64,000 nucleotides of DNA from Branchiostoma floridae (Eukaryota; Chordata; Leptocardii; Amphioxiformes; Branchiostomatidae), in the NCBI RefSeq assembly GCF_000003815.2, contig NC_049986.1:14271933-14335932 (forward strand). Direction: 5' to 3'. Below the pieces are notes generated by a model that did no database searches, was not told the origin of the DNA, and was given only the letters and a program-made list of their open reading frames with translations. This document shows positions 12,301 through 21,565 of the stretch, piece by piece. A program made the translations under genes and the position numbers. Position 1 is the stretch's first letter. The number at the start of each line of letters is the position of its first letter.

Positions 12301-15300
12301 GGTCTCTTATTTCACATCACACATGACTCTCTGAGAAAAGCTTCGCATTCAGACCATATTGCCAACAATGACAACATATACTGACACCATGAAACCTTTA
12401 CAACTTGTACTGCTGCCATCTTTTCCCTTTGCACCTTCCCTTACTCTTCACCTGCTTCTAATTTATGCCTTGCACAATCCAGCATACCCTTAACACATTA
12501 TACCAGCACATATTTTAACAATTTCAATCAGATCTTTATGTCTTTTGTAGCAGTAATTCCCCTATGCAAAATACACGCCATTATTAATAGTATTACTGTC
12601 ACTGCATTGCATTCTCTTTGCCAATAATCAAGTATTTAGTCATTGCTGCATGTAACTGCATACTTTGTGCAACACCTTGTCATGCCACTTCTATGTCATG
12701 ATTTTGTTTGCAATGTTTCCTGTGCTTACATCACCCTTCATCTTCCCCCTAAAAAAGTTCCGGGAGCGCCACAAGACGTCCAGGGGATCGCTCAAGGTTC
12801 AAACGCGCTACGTGTGACGTGGCAACCCCCAACAGATCGCAATGGCGTGATCCAAGGCTACAAGGTTTACTATGCAAGGATGGGCACGGAGGACTATACC
12901 GAAATCAACACACAAAATACCGAGCTCTCCTATGAACTGTCCGAACTCAGAGCATGGACCAGCTACACATTCTCTGTGTCTGCCTACACAAGCGTAGGAG
13001 AAGGGCCGAAAAGTAGTAAGGTGACCACAAGGACAGAAGAGGGCGGTGTGTACCAATCCAATGTGTCATGATGCTAGAGGAGTGCTAACTCTACGACTGT
13101 CTGACTCTTTACGCAGATTTTGTAAACACAATGCTGCTAATCATTTTCTGTTCTTTTTTTTTTTGGAGAAGGAAAATTAACCCTGCACTAAATGTAGTGT
13201 GTCAATATTGTAACATTTTTCATGTTTCAGACTGATGTTGTCTACCTTCACCCATAGGATACCATGTAATACCATTGTTTCCAGTTTAGGAGCACCATAC
13301 CAACCCCACTTACAATGTAGTTGTAGTGACATTCACAAACATGTATGTCTAGTTTCTTTTAGAGCACTGTTACAGTAACACTCTTCAATTCAACTGCACC
13401 ACTAGTAACATGAACTTGTCCATACTTTAGATTTTAATCCTTTGGGATACTAGCACTTTTTTCAGTCCATCACTTCAGGCACTTTGCTGCACAACACATG
13501 ATGGTACATTTCACTAGCCTTCAAACACTTTACTCTAACTTCTACAACAGGCCGTTACTTTGTAAAGCAAATGGTTTATTCCAGGGGTCTTTTTCCATAG
13601 TGCCTAGTGTAGGCCCAGGCAACCTGAATGCAGAAGCAGTCGATGCCGGATCAATCCGTGTGTCGTGGACGAGAATATCAGACGCGGAGGCTGGCGGGGC
13701 ACTGCAAGGGTACCAGGTCTTCTACCAGGCCATACCGGCTGACGGGGCCCTGGAGATCAGCGATGCACAGGTTTACAAAGTGGAGGGTGCAGACACTTTG
13801 GTGAGTTTTCTTTCCCACTGGTTTCTATCCATACTGTGTCTTCGTTTTTCATAGGAATTCAAAACAAATCTCCTTTAATGTAAAAGTTGCTGTACAAAGA
13901 GCAATGACTTAAACATTAAAATCATAATCCTCAGGTAGAAATTTCTCCATACTCCTGAAAAATCAGTAAAATGAAAATTTGCATTTTCCTAAGACAATTA
14001 AGATGATACATGTATGTTTATATTGGCCATCATCTAGTCTCTACCAGACTGACTACGCTGGCTATTACAGGGAGAAAAATTTGCCGGGTAGTTTTGTTAC
14101 CAGAGGAGTTGGTCTGCCACGCAGGGGAAATATGAACCTTAGCGCAGACTGACTCCCTGGCCAATTTGCCGATATTTTGCCCAATTCTACGATCCATGTA
14201 CCCCCTGTAGGAAGGCCTGGTGGAGACTAGCCATCATCCACCTACAAAATGTATCCATACATGTATATCCTTGTACGGAACATTCACTAGTTGTCAAACA
14301 TTTATGTTGGTGCCATGTATCCACAGGAGGCTACCCTAACAGGCCTGGAAGCTGGCACCAGGTATGCCATTACTGTCAGCGGGTACACCAGCAGGGGAAC
14401 AGGTATTCGCGCAGATCTGGTTGAGGCAACGACACAGACCGGTGAGAAAAAAATAGTCCTTCTGTATTCTGTTTTCAAGTCAGCAGAAATGAATCATGTA
14501 TTTCATAATGATGTTTATGCATACACACATGTACAGGTGCCAAAGTTTCCATCTATATATGCTCATTTTGGTGTTGATGTTAGAAAATATTATGATTTGT
14601 AATTTGCATACATTGTTACAGTGTACATTGCCATATTCACAATAATACATGTACATGTATTTACAGTGCACATGTTTATGCCCTGGTTAGGAATATGGTG
14701 GTAAGAATATTTTGCTCAAAGACAACCATATCAAGAAATTTCTTCCCCCACACAAAAAAAGATGTTGAACCAGTAATTAGCAATATCAATGGTGTGGCTT
14801 GCTAACAAGTTTGATCCCCGACTAATGTTTAATCAGCTAACAGTCTAATAATGGTGCTAACATGACACACAGTTTCAACAATGAGTACACTCCAACATGA
14901 ACACATCAGTTAGTCATGTTACATGTAGGTATCTCTTAGTAAGTGATCCTTGAACAAATAATCTTTGTACTTTTTTATCCCGAGTTTTCTTCTAGTCTGA
15001 TGTAGAGTAGACCTTTATTCTTTCAACTTTGCTTTACTTTATCTTATTTTATTTTATTTTATTTCATTTTTGTTTTCGTTGATTAGCATTACATCCAGTT
15101 TTATTTTTCAGTTTTATTTTATATTTTTTTAAGAATCTTATTTCCTTGCTAGTTTCCTTTTCTTTTTATTTCATTATTTCTAGAAAATATTTTAGATCTT
15201 TTTATTTTACATTTCATAGTTTTCTATCTATACTGCTTTTTATTTTAGTTGCCTTTCTTTTTAGTTTTTCTGTTTTATTTCCGTCTTGTTTTCTATTTTG

Positions 15301-18300
15301 ACTGTCTTTTGTTCCTCACCTGGTGCTCCTGCCCCAGCAGGCACGGATGAAGGGCCCGCCGTGGGTCCCGGTGGTGAGTTCCTCAAAATCACCGTGACAA
15401 CATAAACAAAGGACAGAACCACCTCATGTCACGTCACCTCATATATAGATACACAGACTCGATACCATTTCTACAACCACTGCAGTAACAAGACTATTCC
15501 ACAAGACAGTGCCACATTAAGAGACAGAACCTCGGCTGTCAGAAATAAGTCTGTTCTTAGTCTAGCACTTTTTAACCTAAACTCATACAAGTCTAGATGA
15601 TATGTTTTGCTCCCCCACCCCCCATGTTTCTGACAGCCAAGGTTTCATCATCTTATGACGTAATGTATATTGTCAGCAGGGATGTTGTCAGAAAGGGTCT
15701 TTATGCTTTGATTGAGGAAATAGTTTGTGTGGTTGTCAAGAGTTTAAATGCACCAATCAACACAATTTATACCTTAATCTTGTTTATTCACCTCATCAAT
15801 TATGAAGTGCTGGTTTCGTAACAAATTTTGAAAACTTGTCTGATTTCATCCCTGTCTACAATGTATGGATGTCTTAGACTAGAAGTCTTTCAGTATTTTT
15901 GCAATTTAACAAAATTTAATGATTGTTAAAATATATTTTGAAGTTGACAGTTTTGAAATCATTTGTACCTGAATGTATCTAAATAGTATTTTATCTGCAT
16001 ACAGGGAGATGTTATCATTACATTTTGTAAGTCATTTATGACAAGCTAACATCATGTGTCTTTGAATCACTAGTACTGCCATTTTTCTCTTGCATATAGT
16101 ACATGTACAATCATGACAGAGGAGTCACAGCTGTGATTCCAACCTGCTTTTACTTTTTATTTGAGCAGCATCGTTACAGACCATCAAGCGACAATCCCTA
16201 AGTTGTTGTATGCAACATGGACATTAAAAGGAGATGCTCTGACTTTCTGTTCAACCAAAATTCATGACAATTCACTTGTTTTTGATTCACTGCAATAACA
16301 ATGAAAATACTTCAGTAAATGATAAAACAATTCTAATGTTACATGTCGCTGACAATCTGTTCGCAAGAAAATAATCTTTTTCTTACTTAATTCATCAATG
16401 AATAGTTGTGGCATCTCCTGTTCTGTGTTATTATTACCTCTATGATTGTTTAGGTATAAGAAAGCTGTATCAATTGTATCAAATTGAATGTAGATGAACT
16501 GATACCAGTCATTATATTCTGGAAAAAGTTATCTTGTTTTACAATTTGAATCTAACAGTGTAAAACTATTTCTTTGATAAAACTTTGACAAAAGCACAAA
16601 GACTTTATGTATGTTGAGATGTTAAGTTTCTATTCCACTATCCTGCCCACAGGAATCCCTTACCCCAACCCCACGGACTGTGGCCAGGTGGTGGCCAATG
16701 GGGAGACAGAGAGCGGCCCCTTCACCGTCTACCCCTCGGACGGCGGCGAGCCCATCGAGGTTTGGTGTGACATGGAGACGGACGGCGGAGGCTGGATCGT
16801 ATGTTTTGACTTCTGTTTTTATTTTATGCTTAATCTTTTTTGCATAAGTCACCTGATCTCTGACTTTCCTTTGATGACAAAGGTGGTGGGAGTGCACAGT
16901 GGAAGTAGAACCATCTCTGGAGACAGTTGAGATGGTGGCTGGATTTTATGTATCTATAGAAATAAGCTAGCACCGAGTCTCAAAGCTATGATTCTTGGTA
17001 ATTTCTTAGGAACGAATCTTTCTATGAAGAAAAATAGATAGTACATACCATGATAGTAGAAGCAAAAAGTTATTGATGAGATGATAGTTTTGCTAGTTTT
17101 TGTATCATGACAGTTGAACACAAGCCATCTTCCATTCCTTGCCAGTTACACATGTACAATGTATGTATTTTGAGTACAGTGTTTGACAAGTCACTGTAGT
17201 ATGTTTCATCTCTTTGCATGTCTTGCTAATCAAAGAGGCTTAACTTGTCCACCCCAGGTTTTCCAGAGACGGCAGGACGGCTCTGTAGACTTCTGGAGAC
17301 GGTGGAGAGAGTACCGGGCAGGATTCGGTGAAAACACAGGAGAATTCTGGCTTGGTGAGACAGTCGTCCAACGTTTCATTGTTTCAATTTCATTTAAATT
17401 TTTAATCAAGTAACCACATAACCTCCTGAGACTTCCAGACTTAAGACCCCGAGACAGCTGCCAATGTGACTTGGTAAAAGAAAATGGGAATAAATTAATA
17501 TATTTTGTAATGTCTTCTTTCACAGGTAATGAGAACATCCACAGATTATCCCACCAGGGAGACTACCAGCTGCGTATTGACCTGGCAGATGGCACTGATG
17601 CAGTGTACGGAGAGTGGGACAACTTCAAACTCGGCTCAGAGTCGGATCTGTACAAACTTAACATCGGGGAATACTCTGGAACTTCAGGTAGGTTGTGATG
17701 TTGTTTATTTGGGCCCCCTTGGAAGGTGCTGCTTTCTTTAAGCTGTAACCTACAATACACCAAATTCCTCTCTGTCATTGCACCTGTTACTGTTATCAGG
17801 GACAATGTATCATTGTGTTTCACTGTAGTTAAATGACTGAAGTTGTGGTCTTGACACTATGAAACGTAAGCAATGTACAACCTGTGATACTAGGTAAGGA
17901 TATCAACCTCCTGTTTTATGATTTGCCCCACAAAAATTGTTGTGGAAACATCACAAACAAGAAGAGAGATCTTCAGATAATACTGAAGCTTTGTAACTCT
18001 TACAAACAAACAATCCTTTGTGTACAACAACTGTACTACATTGCTCTTCCTTCTTATTCCAGGTGACTCCCTCACCTACCACAACAACAGGCCTTTCTCT
18101 ACGAGGGACAAGGACAATGATGTCGCCCTCAGCCACTGTGCCTTTGCTTACCATGGTGCATGGTGGTACAAGAACTGTCATCGTAGCAACCTGAATGGCC
18201 AGTACGGTGACAACACGCACAGCCAGGGTGTCAACTGGTATCACTGGAAGGGCCACGAGAAGTCTGTTCCATTTGTCGAAATGAAAATGAGATCCATGGA

Positions 18301-18331
18301 TTTTAAGACAAAATATGCAAGAGCAGAGTAA
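85..18331 (+). CDS. TN: Tenascin, 3' part: 19 FN3 domains plus C-terminal fibrinogen-related domain
   Basis: Secreted extracellular-matrix glycoprotein of the tenascin family, which modulates cell adhesion. About 2,070 residues are encoded here on 25 exons; the signal peptide, heptad and EGF repeats would be upstream of the window. Eighteen FN3 domains each sit on one exon with phase-1 introns at both ends, and fourteen of these exons are exactly 288 nt. The nineteenth FN3 is split by a phase-0 intron. A linker exon and a four-exon fibrinogen domain follow. Tenascin identity rests on that last domain, which carries DKDND and [19 protein letters not shown], close to the pattern I know from vertebrate tenascins. 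The single-exon FN3 units could be skipped in any combination without shifting frame, as in the alternatively spliced repeats of vertebrate tenascin-C. Invertebrate chordates have one tenascin, equally related to TNC, TNR, TNX and TNW, so no single vertebrate name fits. The upstream boundary is the first exon seen, not the gene start. Confidence 0.9.
945..1232 (+). CDS. TN: Tenascin exon: FN3 domain 2
   Basis: 288-nt FN3 exon, acceptor caag, donor gtgcgt. [19 protein letters not shown] and [15 protein letters not shown] mark the fold. The FG region reads [10 protein letters not shown]. Its sequence is diverged from domains 3-10. Confidence 0.9.
1302..1401. other. Assembly gap (100 N)
   Basis: A run of exactly 100 N lies in the intron between FN3 exons 2 and 3. 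100 is a common placeholder length, so the true size is unknown. A further FN3 exon could be missing here without disturbing the frame, because all neighbouring introns are phase 1. Confidence 0.99.
1559..1846 (+). CDS. TN: Tenascin exon: FN3 domain 3 (homogenised group)
   Basis: 288-nt FN3 exon, acceptor ctgaag, donor gtaggt. First of the near-identical group: [36 protein letters not shown] and a TLSGG end. It follows the assembly gap. Confidence 0.92.
2214..2501 (+). CDS. TN: Tenascin exon: FN3 domain 4 (homogenised group)
   Basis: 288-nt FN3 exon with phase-1 borders. It carries [15 protein letters not shown] and [19 protein letters not shown]. At DNA level it is nearly identical to domain 9 over the central 200 nt, including synonymous positions. 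Confidence 0.92.
2819..3106 (+). CDS. TN: Tenascin exon: FN3 domain 5 (homogenised group)
   Basis: 288-nt FN3 exon, acceptor caaag, donor gtaggt. [20 protein letters not shown] and [19 protein letters not shown]. The FG loop has SEHSGD instead of SERSGE. Confidence 0.92.
3309..3602 (+). CDS. TN: Tenascin exon: FN3 domain 6 (diverged member inside the group)
   Basis: 294-nt FN3 exon, two codons longer than its neighbours because of an insertion in the FG loop ([11 protein letters not shown]). [20 protein letters not shown] replaces the usual GYYIYY strand, and the acidic BC/CC' segment is changed too. It lies between highly similar repeats yet is clearly more diverged. Confidence 0.92.
4048..4335 (+). 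CDS. TN: Tenascin exon: FN3 domain 7 (homogenised group)
   Basis: 288-nt FN3 exon, acceptor ctaaag, donor gtaggt. [20 protein letters not shown] and [19 protein letters not shown]. Confidence 0.92.
4620..4907 (+). CDS. TN: Tenascin exon: FN3 domain 8 (homogenised group)
   Basis: 288-nt FN3 exon, acceptor ctgaag, donor gtatgt. [20 protein letters not shown] and [19 protein letters not shown]. It is followed by a 1.3-kb intron. Confidence 0.92.
5598..5744 (+). repeat. Imperfect tandem duplication (two ~70-bp copies) in tenascin intron
   Basis: Copies at 5598-5671 and 5677-5744 share CTACAAT-CTTTCA at the start, ATGTATTTGTCTCAT in the middle and a GTGAAGGC end. Each copy ends in an acceptor-like T-rich/AG stretch, but no FN3 reading frame follows. 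Confidence 0.7.
6182..6469 (+). CDS. TN: Tenascin exon: FN3 domain 9 (homogenised group)
   Basis: 288-nt FN3 exon, acceptor ctgaag, donor gtaggt. [20 protein letters not shown] and [19 protein letters not shown]. It is the closest relative of domain 4 in the window. Confidence 0.92.
7189..7476 (+). CDS. TN: Tenascin exon: FN3 domain 10 (edge of homogenised group)
   Basis: 288-nt FN3 exon, donor gtaggt. [20 protein letters not shown] still matches the group, but the second half ([28 protein letters not shown]) is drifting. It marks the downstream limit of homogenisation. Confidence 0.92.
7717..8004 (+). CDS. TN: Tenascin exon: FN3 domain 11
   Basis: 288-nt FN3 exon, acceptor ccag after a T-rich tract, donor gtatgt. 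[20 protein letters not shown] and [16 protein letters not shown]. From here on the FG loop has the AGDGERS form rather than GGESERS. Confidence 0.92.
8330..8617 (+). CDS. TN: Tenascin exon: FN3 domain 12
   Basis: 288-nt FN3 exon, acceptor cctcag, donor gtaggt. [20 protein letters not shown] and [20 protein letters not shown]. Confidence 0.92.
8995..9273 (+). CDS. TN: Tenascin exon: FN3 domain 13 (short)
   Basis: 279-nt exon, three codons shorter than the 288-nt module. The BC turn is trimmed ([19 protein letters not shown], without the usual NG). [20 protein letters not shown] follows. Donor gtacgt. Confidence 0.92.
9740..10033 (+). CDS. TN: Tenascin exon: FN3 domain 14
   Basis: 294-nt FN3 exon with a two-codon longer BC region ([19 protein letters not shown]) and an acidic CC' loop ([11 protein letters not shown]). 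[20 protein letters not shown] is in the F-G area. Confidence 0.92.
10400..10687 (+). CDS. TN: Tenascin exon: FN3 domain 15
   Basis: 288-nt FN3 exon, donor gtatgt. [20 protein letters not shown] and [20 protein letters not shown]. Confidence 0.92.
11265..11552 (+). CDS. TN: Tenascin exon: FN3 domain 16
   Basis: 288-nt FN3 exon, donor gtatgt. [20 protein letters not shown] has YG in place of NG at the turn. [20 protein letters not shown]. Confidence 0.92.
11838..12125 (+). CDS. TN: Tenascin exon: FN3 domain 17, carries RGD
   Basis: 288-nt FN3 exon, donor gtatgt. [20 protein letters not shown] and [20 protein letters not shown]. The RGD codons (12074-12082) lie between strands F and G, the same loop that carries the integrin-binding RGD in FN3 domain 10 of fibronectin. 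Sister domains have SAGDG here, so an Ala-to-Arg change created the motif. Confidence 0.93.
12758..13045 (+). CDS. TN: Tenascin exon: FN3 domain 18
   Basis: 288-nt FN3 exon, acceptor aaaaaag, donor gtgtgt. [20 protein letters not shown] and [20 protein letters not shown]. Last of the single-exon FN3 units. Confidence 0.92.
13601..13800 (+). CDS. TN: Tenascin exon: FN3 domain 19, first half
   Basis: It starts in phase 1 and ends in phase 0 at a gtgagt donor. [20 protein letters not shown] has an unusually long BC loop. The second half is on the next exon. Confidence 0.88.
14034..14230. mobile_element. MITE (CTAnTCTC family), copy 1
   Basis: 197-bp element inside the intron that splits FN3 domain 19. 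The ends are CTAGTCTCTACCAG and its near-inverse CTGGTGGAGACTAG. It is flanked by a perfect 7-bp direct repeat, CCATCAT (14027-14033 and 14231-14237), or 8 bp if the ambiguous G is counted. A second copy is at 62111. No coding capacity, hence non-autonomous. Confidence 0.8.
14327..14441 (+). CDS. TN: Tenascin exon: FN3 domain 19, second half
   Basis: It starts in phase 0 after ccacag and ends in phase 1 at gtgaga. [20 protein letters not shown] supplies strands E-F of the split domain. This is the only FN3 here with an internal intron, the arrangement typical of constitutive repeats in vertebrate tenascins. Confidence 0.88.
14442..15337. other. Tenascin intron with a strongly T-rich tract
   Basis: No exon seen. 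About 14,990-15,310 is dominated by TTTTA/TTTCT runs on the plus strand and leads directly to the linker exon acceptor, giving an exceptionally long polypyrimidine-like tract. Confidence 0.6.
15338..15373 (+). CDS. TN: Tenascin linker exon between FN3 array and fibrinogen domain
   Basis: A 36-nt exon with phase 1 at both ends, reading roughly [12 protein letters not shown]. It is bounded by a cagcag tandem acceptor (15335-15340) and a gtgagt donor. Either AG keeps frame, so the exon can start at 15338 or 15341. The assignment rests on frame, splice sites and position, not on homology. Confidence 0.65.
15374..16652. other. Tenascin intron, otherwise featureless
   Basis: AT-rich. Apart from the inverted repeat at 15527-15646, no exon, repeat array or RNA gene was recognised. 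Confidence 0.5.
15527..15646. repeat. Short inverted repeat in tenascin intron
   Basis: GAACCTCGGCTGTCAGAAAT at 15527-15546 is matched in inverted orientation at 15624-15646 (ending GACAGCCAAGGTTTC), with about 80 bp between. It could be a MITE remnant; no target duplication is evident. Confidence 0.5.
16653..16798 (+). CDS. TN: Tenascin exon: fibrinogen-related domain, part 1
   Basis: Acceptor cccacag, donor gtatgt; phase 1 in, phase 0 out. It begins [14 protein letters not shown] and ends [14 protein letters not shown]. It holds the first disulphide cysteines and the GGGW motif of fibrinogen-like domains. Confidence 0.95.
17258..17354 (+). CDS. TN: Tenascin exon: fibrinogen-related domain, part 2
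   Basis: Acceptor ccccag, donor gtgaga. [16 protein letters not shown] and [13 protein letters not shown], the standard fibrinogen core following GGGWIV. Confidence 0.95.
17526..17687 (+). CDS. TN: Tenascin exon: fibrinogen-related domain, part 3
   Basis: Acceptor tttcacag, donor gtaggt. [19 protein letters not shown] followed by [13 protein letters not shown]. Confidence 0.95.
18063..18331 (+). CDS. TN: Tenascin last coding exon: fibrinogen-related domain, part 4, stop
   Basis: Acceptor attccag; TAA at 18329-18331. It contains [17 protein letters not shown] (calcium-site aspartates and third Cys), NCHRSNLNG (fourth Cys) and [19 protein letters not shown]. These stretches are tenascin-like rather than ficolin- or angiopoietin-like. 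The tail is short (KYARAE). Confidence 0.96.
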
Positions 18332-20130
18332 GGCAAGTGATTTCCCTGTAGTCAAATGCAAGACATATGAAAAAGAAACTTTCAAACTATTTTACAGCTT
18401 TTTCAAATGATGCCTTGCTTCTATGTTTGTTCAAAGACTTTGCACTCATGTTAAAAAAGAGAGAAAGAGCTGTTGATTGTTGTAACCCCCTCTTCAGAGT
18501 ACTTTGGTTTTAAAATAGCCCCCCTCCCAACCATATTTGTGGAGAAAAAATGTACTGTGTTCCAGAAAAAACATATGTTTCCAATTGTCATGGTTATGGT
18601 AAGACAGATGTTTTGTACAATTTCTTAAAAAGAACCTTTTGTTGTGAAGAGACAAACATTTTCCTCCATTCATGTGAGGCATACCTTTAATTAAATCAAT
18701 GCTGCTGGAGTATGAATAGATTCTGTTCAAGTATAAGCTCCACAGTGACGCATACATGTACTGGTAAGCGATTGATCAAGGTAGAAAAATATACGATGAA
18801 AAGGAAACTATCATTCGAGATTTAAAACAGGAATACAGAATATTGAGAAAAATTAGTTACATTGTTGATAATGTCACATCAAGGAAAAAAATGTCATCCT
18901 TACTTACTATACTGCCTTGTTGAGTGAAACTTAAGTTCTATGGGGGGAAGTTAAGTACTTGAAAAGCCAGGAGAGGCTATATGTTTGTGTATATTACGAT
19001 CTGTGTTATGTAGTAGTTCTAGAAGTTGCGTATGTGTAGAGGAGTACTTAACCTAGCTTCAGTTATACTAAGCCTGTTGAAACGCTGCTTGTTTTTTCAT
19101 CATTTCTAACATCAGCTCGTATAATTCTTCTGGGTGCAATAATACCGTCACATGAGAAAAAAATTCAAGTGATCTAAAGAGTTGTACCAATGCCACATCA
19201 GTAATCCTGAGGTATATACACTATACTTAATATTTAGGTGTTCAAGACAATCTTGAGAAGACCTCTGTAACATTTTTTTTTATGTGGTGGAATTATGGCA
19301 CCCAGTAGAATTATGAGAGTTGATGTTTCTTCTTGTTTAGGATAGACTTAATTGGTCTGAGTCGCCCCTCATGGCCTCATTTCTGAATACAAGGCCAAAA
19401 CTTGCCAAGAAAATACTATGAATAAAGTCAAAAGTTCTTGTGAAATAGGATACTTTTTCTTCCTTTTTAACCTGATACTATGTTTAATTAGATAGGATCT
19501 AGATAAGAGTTGAAATATCATTGTGTTTAAAAAGTGCACAAAGGTGTCACAGGAAAAGAGAATCTTGTAGGAGCAGTTCTAGATGCAGCTCTAACCATGC
19601 TTGTGTTTGCGAACAGTGCGGCACATACAACATAGTTGTGATATGTAAAGTTTGTATCAGTTTAAAAAGCATTATTATATAGCGCATATTTCATCAAGCA
19701 GCATTGGTGTCAAGGTCTCTTTATCAACTTAAGCAGGAACAGATGTAGGTTAGAGGTACATATTAGCTGTTTGTATCATATCAACTATATGGTAAATTTT
19801 CTTGTGCAACAGCTATTTTTGTTATTTTCTGTTGAAAGTATGAGGAAACTATTTTCATCAGTACGGATTTGTACAAATTGTACGTTTAATCACAGGTTTG
19901 AAATCCAGAGAAAGAAAAATGGTAAATAGATTTATTTAGTGACAGTATCATTGCAGATTGCAGAACATTGGTGTATTAGCTTGGGTGTGTTTATTATACA
20001 AGATTAGCTCTTTTGACTTGGTGATGGGACTTAAACTTAAAGCCAATACAACAACTTCTCTATACTTGTTAAAATGAAATCCATGGAAGGATGTTTCCTC
20101 AATAAAGAAAGTTTGTGATCTTTATGGCAT
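18332..20130 (+). other. TN: Probable tenascin 3' UTR
   Basis: AT-rich, with no convincing ORF on either strand. Two AATAAA signals are present (19421-19426 and 20101-20106). The second is followed by a GT-rich stretch (ATGTGTGTTACT), making cleavage near 20,120-20,130 likely. The extent is inferred. Confidence 0.5.
20101..20106 (+). terminator. Candidate polyadenylation signal AATAAA for tenascin
   Basis: A canonical hexamer about 1.77 kb after the tenascin stop, with a GT-rich element 25-40 nt downstream. An alternative proximal signal is at 19421. Confidence 0.5.
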
Positions 20131-20137
20131 GTGTGTT

Positions 20138-20205
20138 ACTTGAGCATTTTTCTAGGTATATCTAATGCTGCACTTGAGCATTTCTCTAGGTATATCTAAT
20201 GCTGC
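20138..20205 (+). repeat. 34-bp perfect-period tandem duplication
   Basis: Two adjacent copies (20138-20171 and 20172-20205) differ at one base. Each contains CTAGGTATATCTAATGCTGC. It lies just past the probable tenascin polyadenylation site. Confidence 0.85.
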
Positions 20206-21290
20206 AGTCATCTTTTTATAAGTTGTACATGTATCATATAACATTATAGTATTTAGATGCATCTATGTGGTAGGCAGTTAGCTCCTTGTGAATACAAACC
20301 AAGATACTAGTAATTACGCTCCTCATTTACTGCAGCTCTTCTTTCCCAAAGACAATATTAAAAAGCAATTCCAATGGTTTGAGATTAAATTCTTACACAA
20401 GACATGATATCCAAGAAGAGCACAAGCACTACAGGCAAGTCTGAAAGATGACACAAAATTTTCCACCAAAAAATTCCTTCAGGCTCAACAAAGACCACTC
20501 GTCTGACAGAGAAGACAGATGCTATGTACAGGTTCCTAACACAAGGGAAATCTCCTTAGCTTCTTTTGCCTTAATAAACATCCTGTCCTACAGACTACAA
20601 CCAGTAGCATGCTTGTCTGCACAGCAACTCTCTCCAGAAATAGAACTCTCAACTTACAAAATTACAGGATCACCGAACACTTGAGGGGAAAGTCACTTTA
20701 CCACATGCTAGGGAGGAGATCTTGCCTAAGTCAGGTCTTCATATCTTGTCACATGTGGTAAAGAAAGCTTTATTTTTCCAAATCAAGTAATCATATTACA
20801 AGGTAACAGCTCAATTGGGAACAGGCACGTGCAGATCACCTTCTAGGCTATCTGGTGCTGTGATGTAGCGTGAACTCAGCTGAACCTGTCACTGTACATT
20901 AAATCACTCCCCTACCTTAGACATAACACCATAAATCATCAACACAAAGAGTGAACTTGAGAAACCAAACAATCCATCATACAAGATTCAGCTTTAAGAC
21001 AGCATTTTCAGTACAAGACGCAAAGATTCAAAGAAACCATCCCATTTCAGAATCAAGGTTCACAGAAGGTCAAAACTGACTGTCTTTACTAAATCATCAT
21101 CACAACATGAAGAGTTTGCAGTATGTTCAAGATTGTGGTTTAAACAATAGTCCCAATACAATGGTATTGATGCTGTACATTGCATGTGTGATATTTGCAT
21201 GGTGTGACAAGTGACCACAAAAACCACAAATTCAAAAACATTGTTAGTATAGGCTACCACTCCAATATTTACATTATCCAGTTGACCAAT
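20206..21290. other. Region between tenascin and the last ZGPAT exon seen, no gene recognised
   Basis: This is where the G-patch and C-terminal exons of ZGPAT (minus strand) should be if gene order is intact. The reverse strand was read through for a GIGSKL-type G-patch start and none was found. The sequence looks like UTR or intergenic DNA. Confidence 0.5.
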
Positions 21291-21557
21291 AGAGGTCTGA
21301 GTGGTGCAACGGCTAGAGCATTCGACTCTGGCCCTATAGGTCCAGGGTTCGATACTCACCTTGCCCCAACCTCATGCCCTTGGTAAAAGCACTTTACACT
21401 TATACCCACCATGATGGTGGAGTGGCACCCACCGAGCCTCTTTGTCTTATCTGTCAAAAAGTGTGCGAAAAACACACACAAATTTGTTGCGCCAATGTGC
21501 CAACATCTGCCATCAAGAGCTGTCATTTTTTTTATCCAGATAAACAGATGACTAAAT
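21291..21557 (+). mobile_element. tRNA-derived SINE
   Basis: The head is tRNA-like: AGTGGTGCAACGGCTAGAGC (A-box region) and, about 35 nt on, CCAGGGTTCGATACTC (B-box consensus GGTTCGA). An unrelated body and a T-rich end near 21530 follow. The 3' limit is uncertain because a hAT-like MITE sits immediately downstream. No target duplication could be assigned. Confidence 0.65.
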
Positions 21558-21565
21558 CCCTGCCC

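Larger units (their letters stand above)
382..13600. other. Tenascin introns between FN3 exons, no further genes
   Basis: Introns of 0.2-1.3 kb separate the FN3 exons. Apart from the gap at 1302 and the duplication at 5598, they hold only simple features: a TGTGC-rich run at 860-900, three GCGATAA boxes at about 8713-8742, and intron ends that resemble one another before exons 3, 8 and 9, as expected from exon duplication. Confidence 0.6.

Noticed and set aside
19181-19260. Minus-strand GCATTGGTAC as a possible G-patch start for ZGPAT
   Set aside because: The frame gives a stop within a few codons and none of the later G-patch glycines.
21291-21365. Functional tRNA gene
   Set aside because: The A and B boxes are present, but the acceptor and anticodon stems do not pair properly and a SINE body follows.
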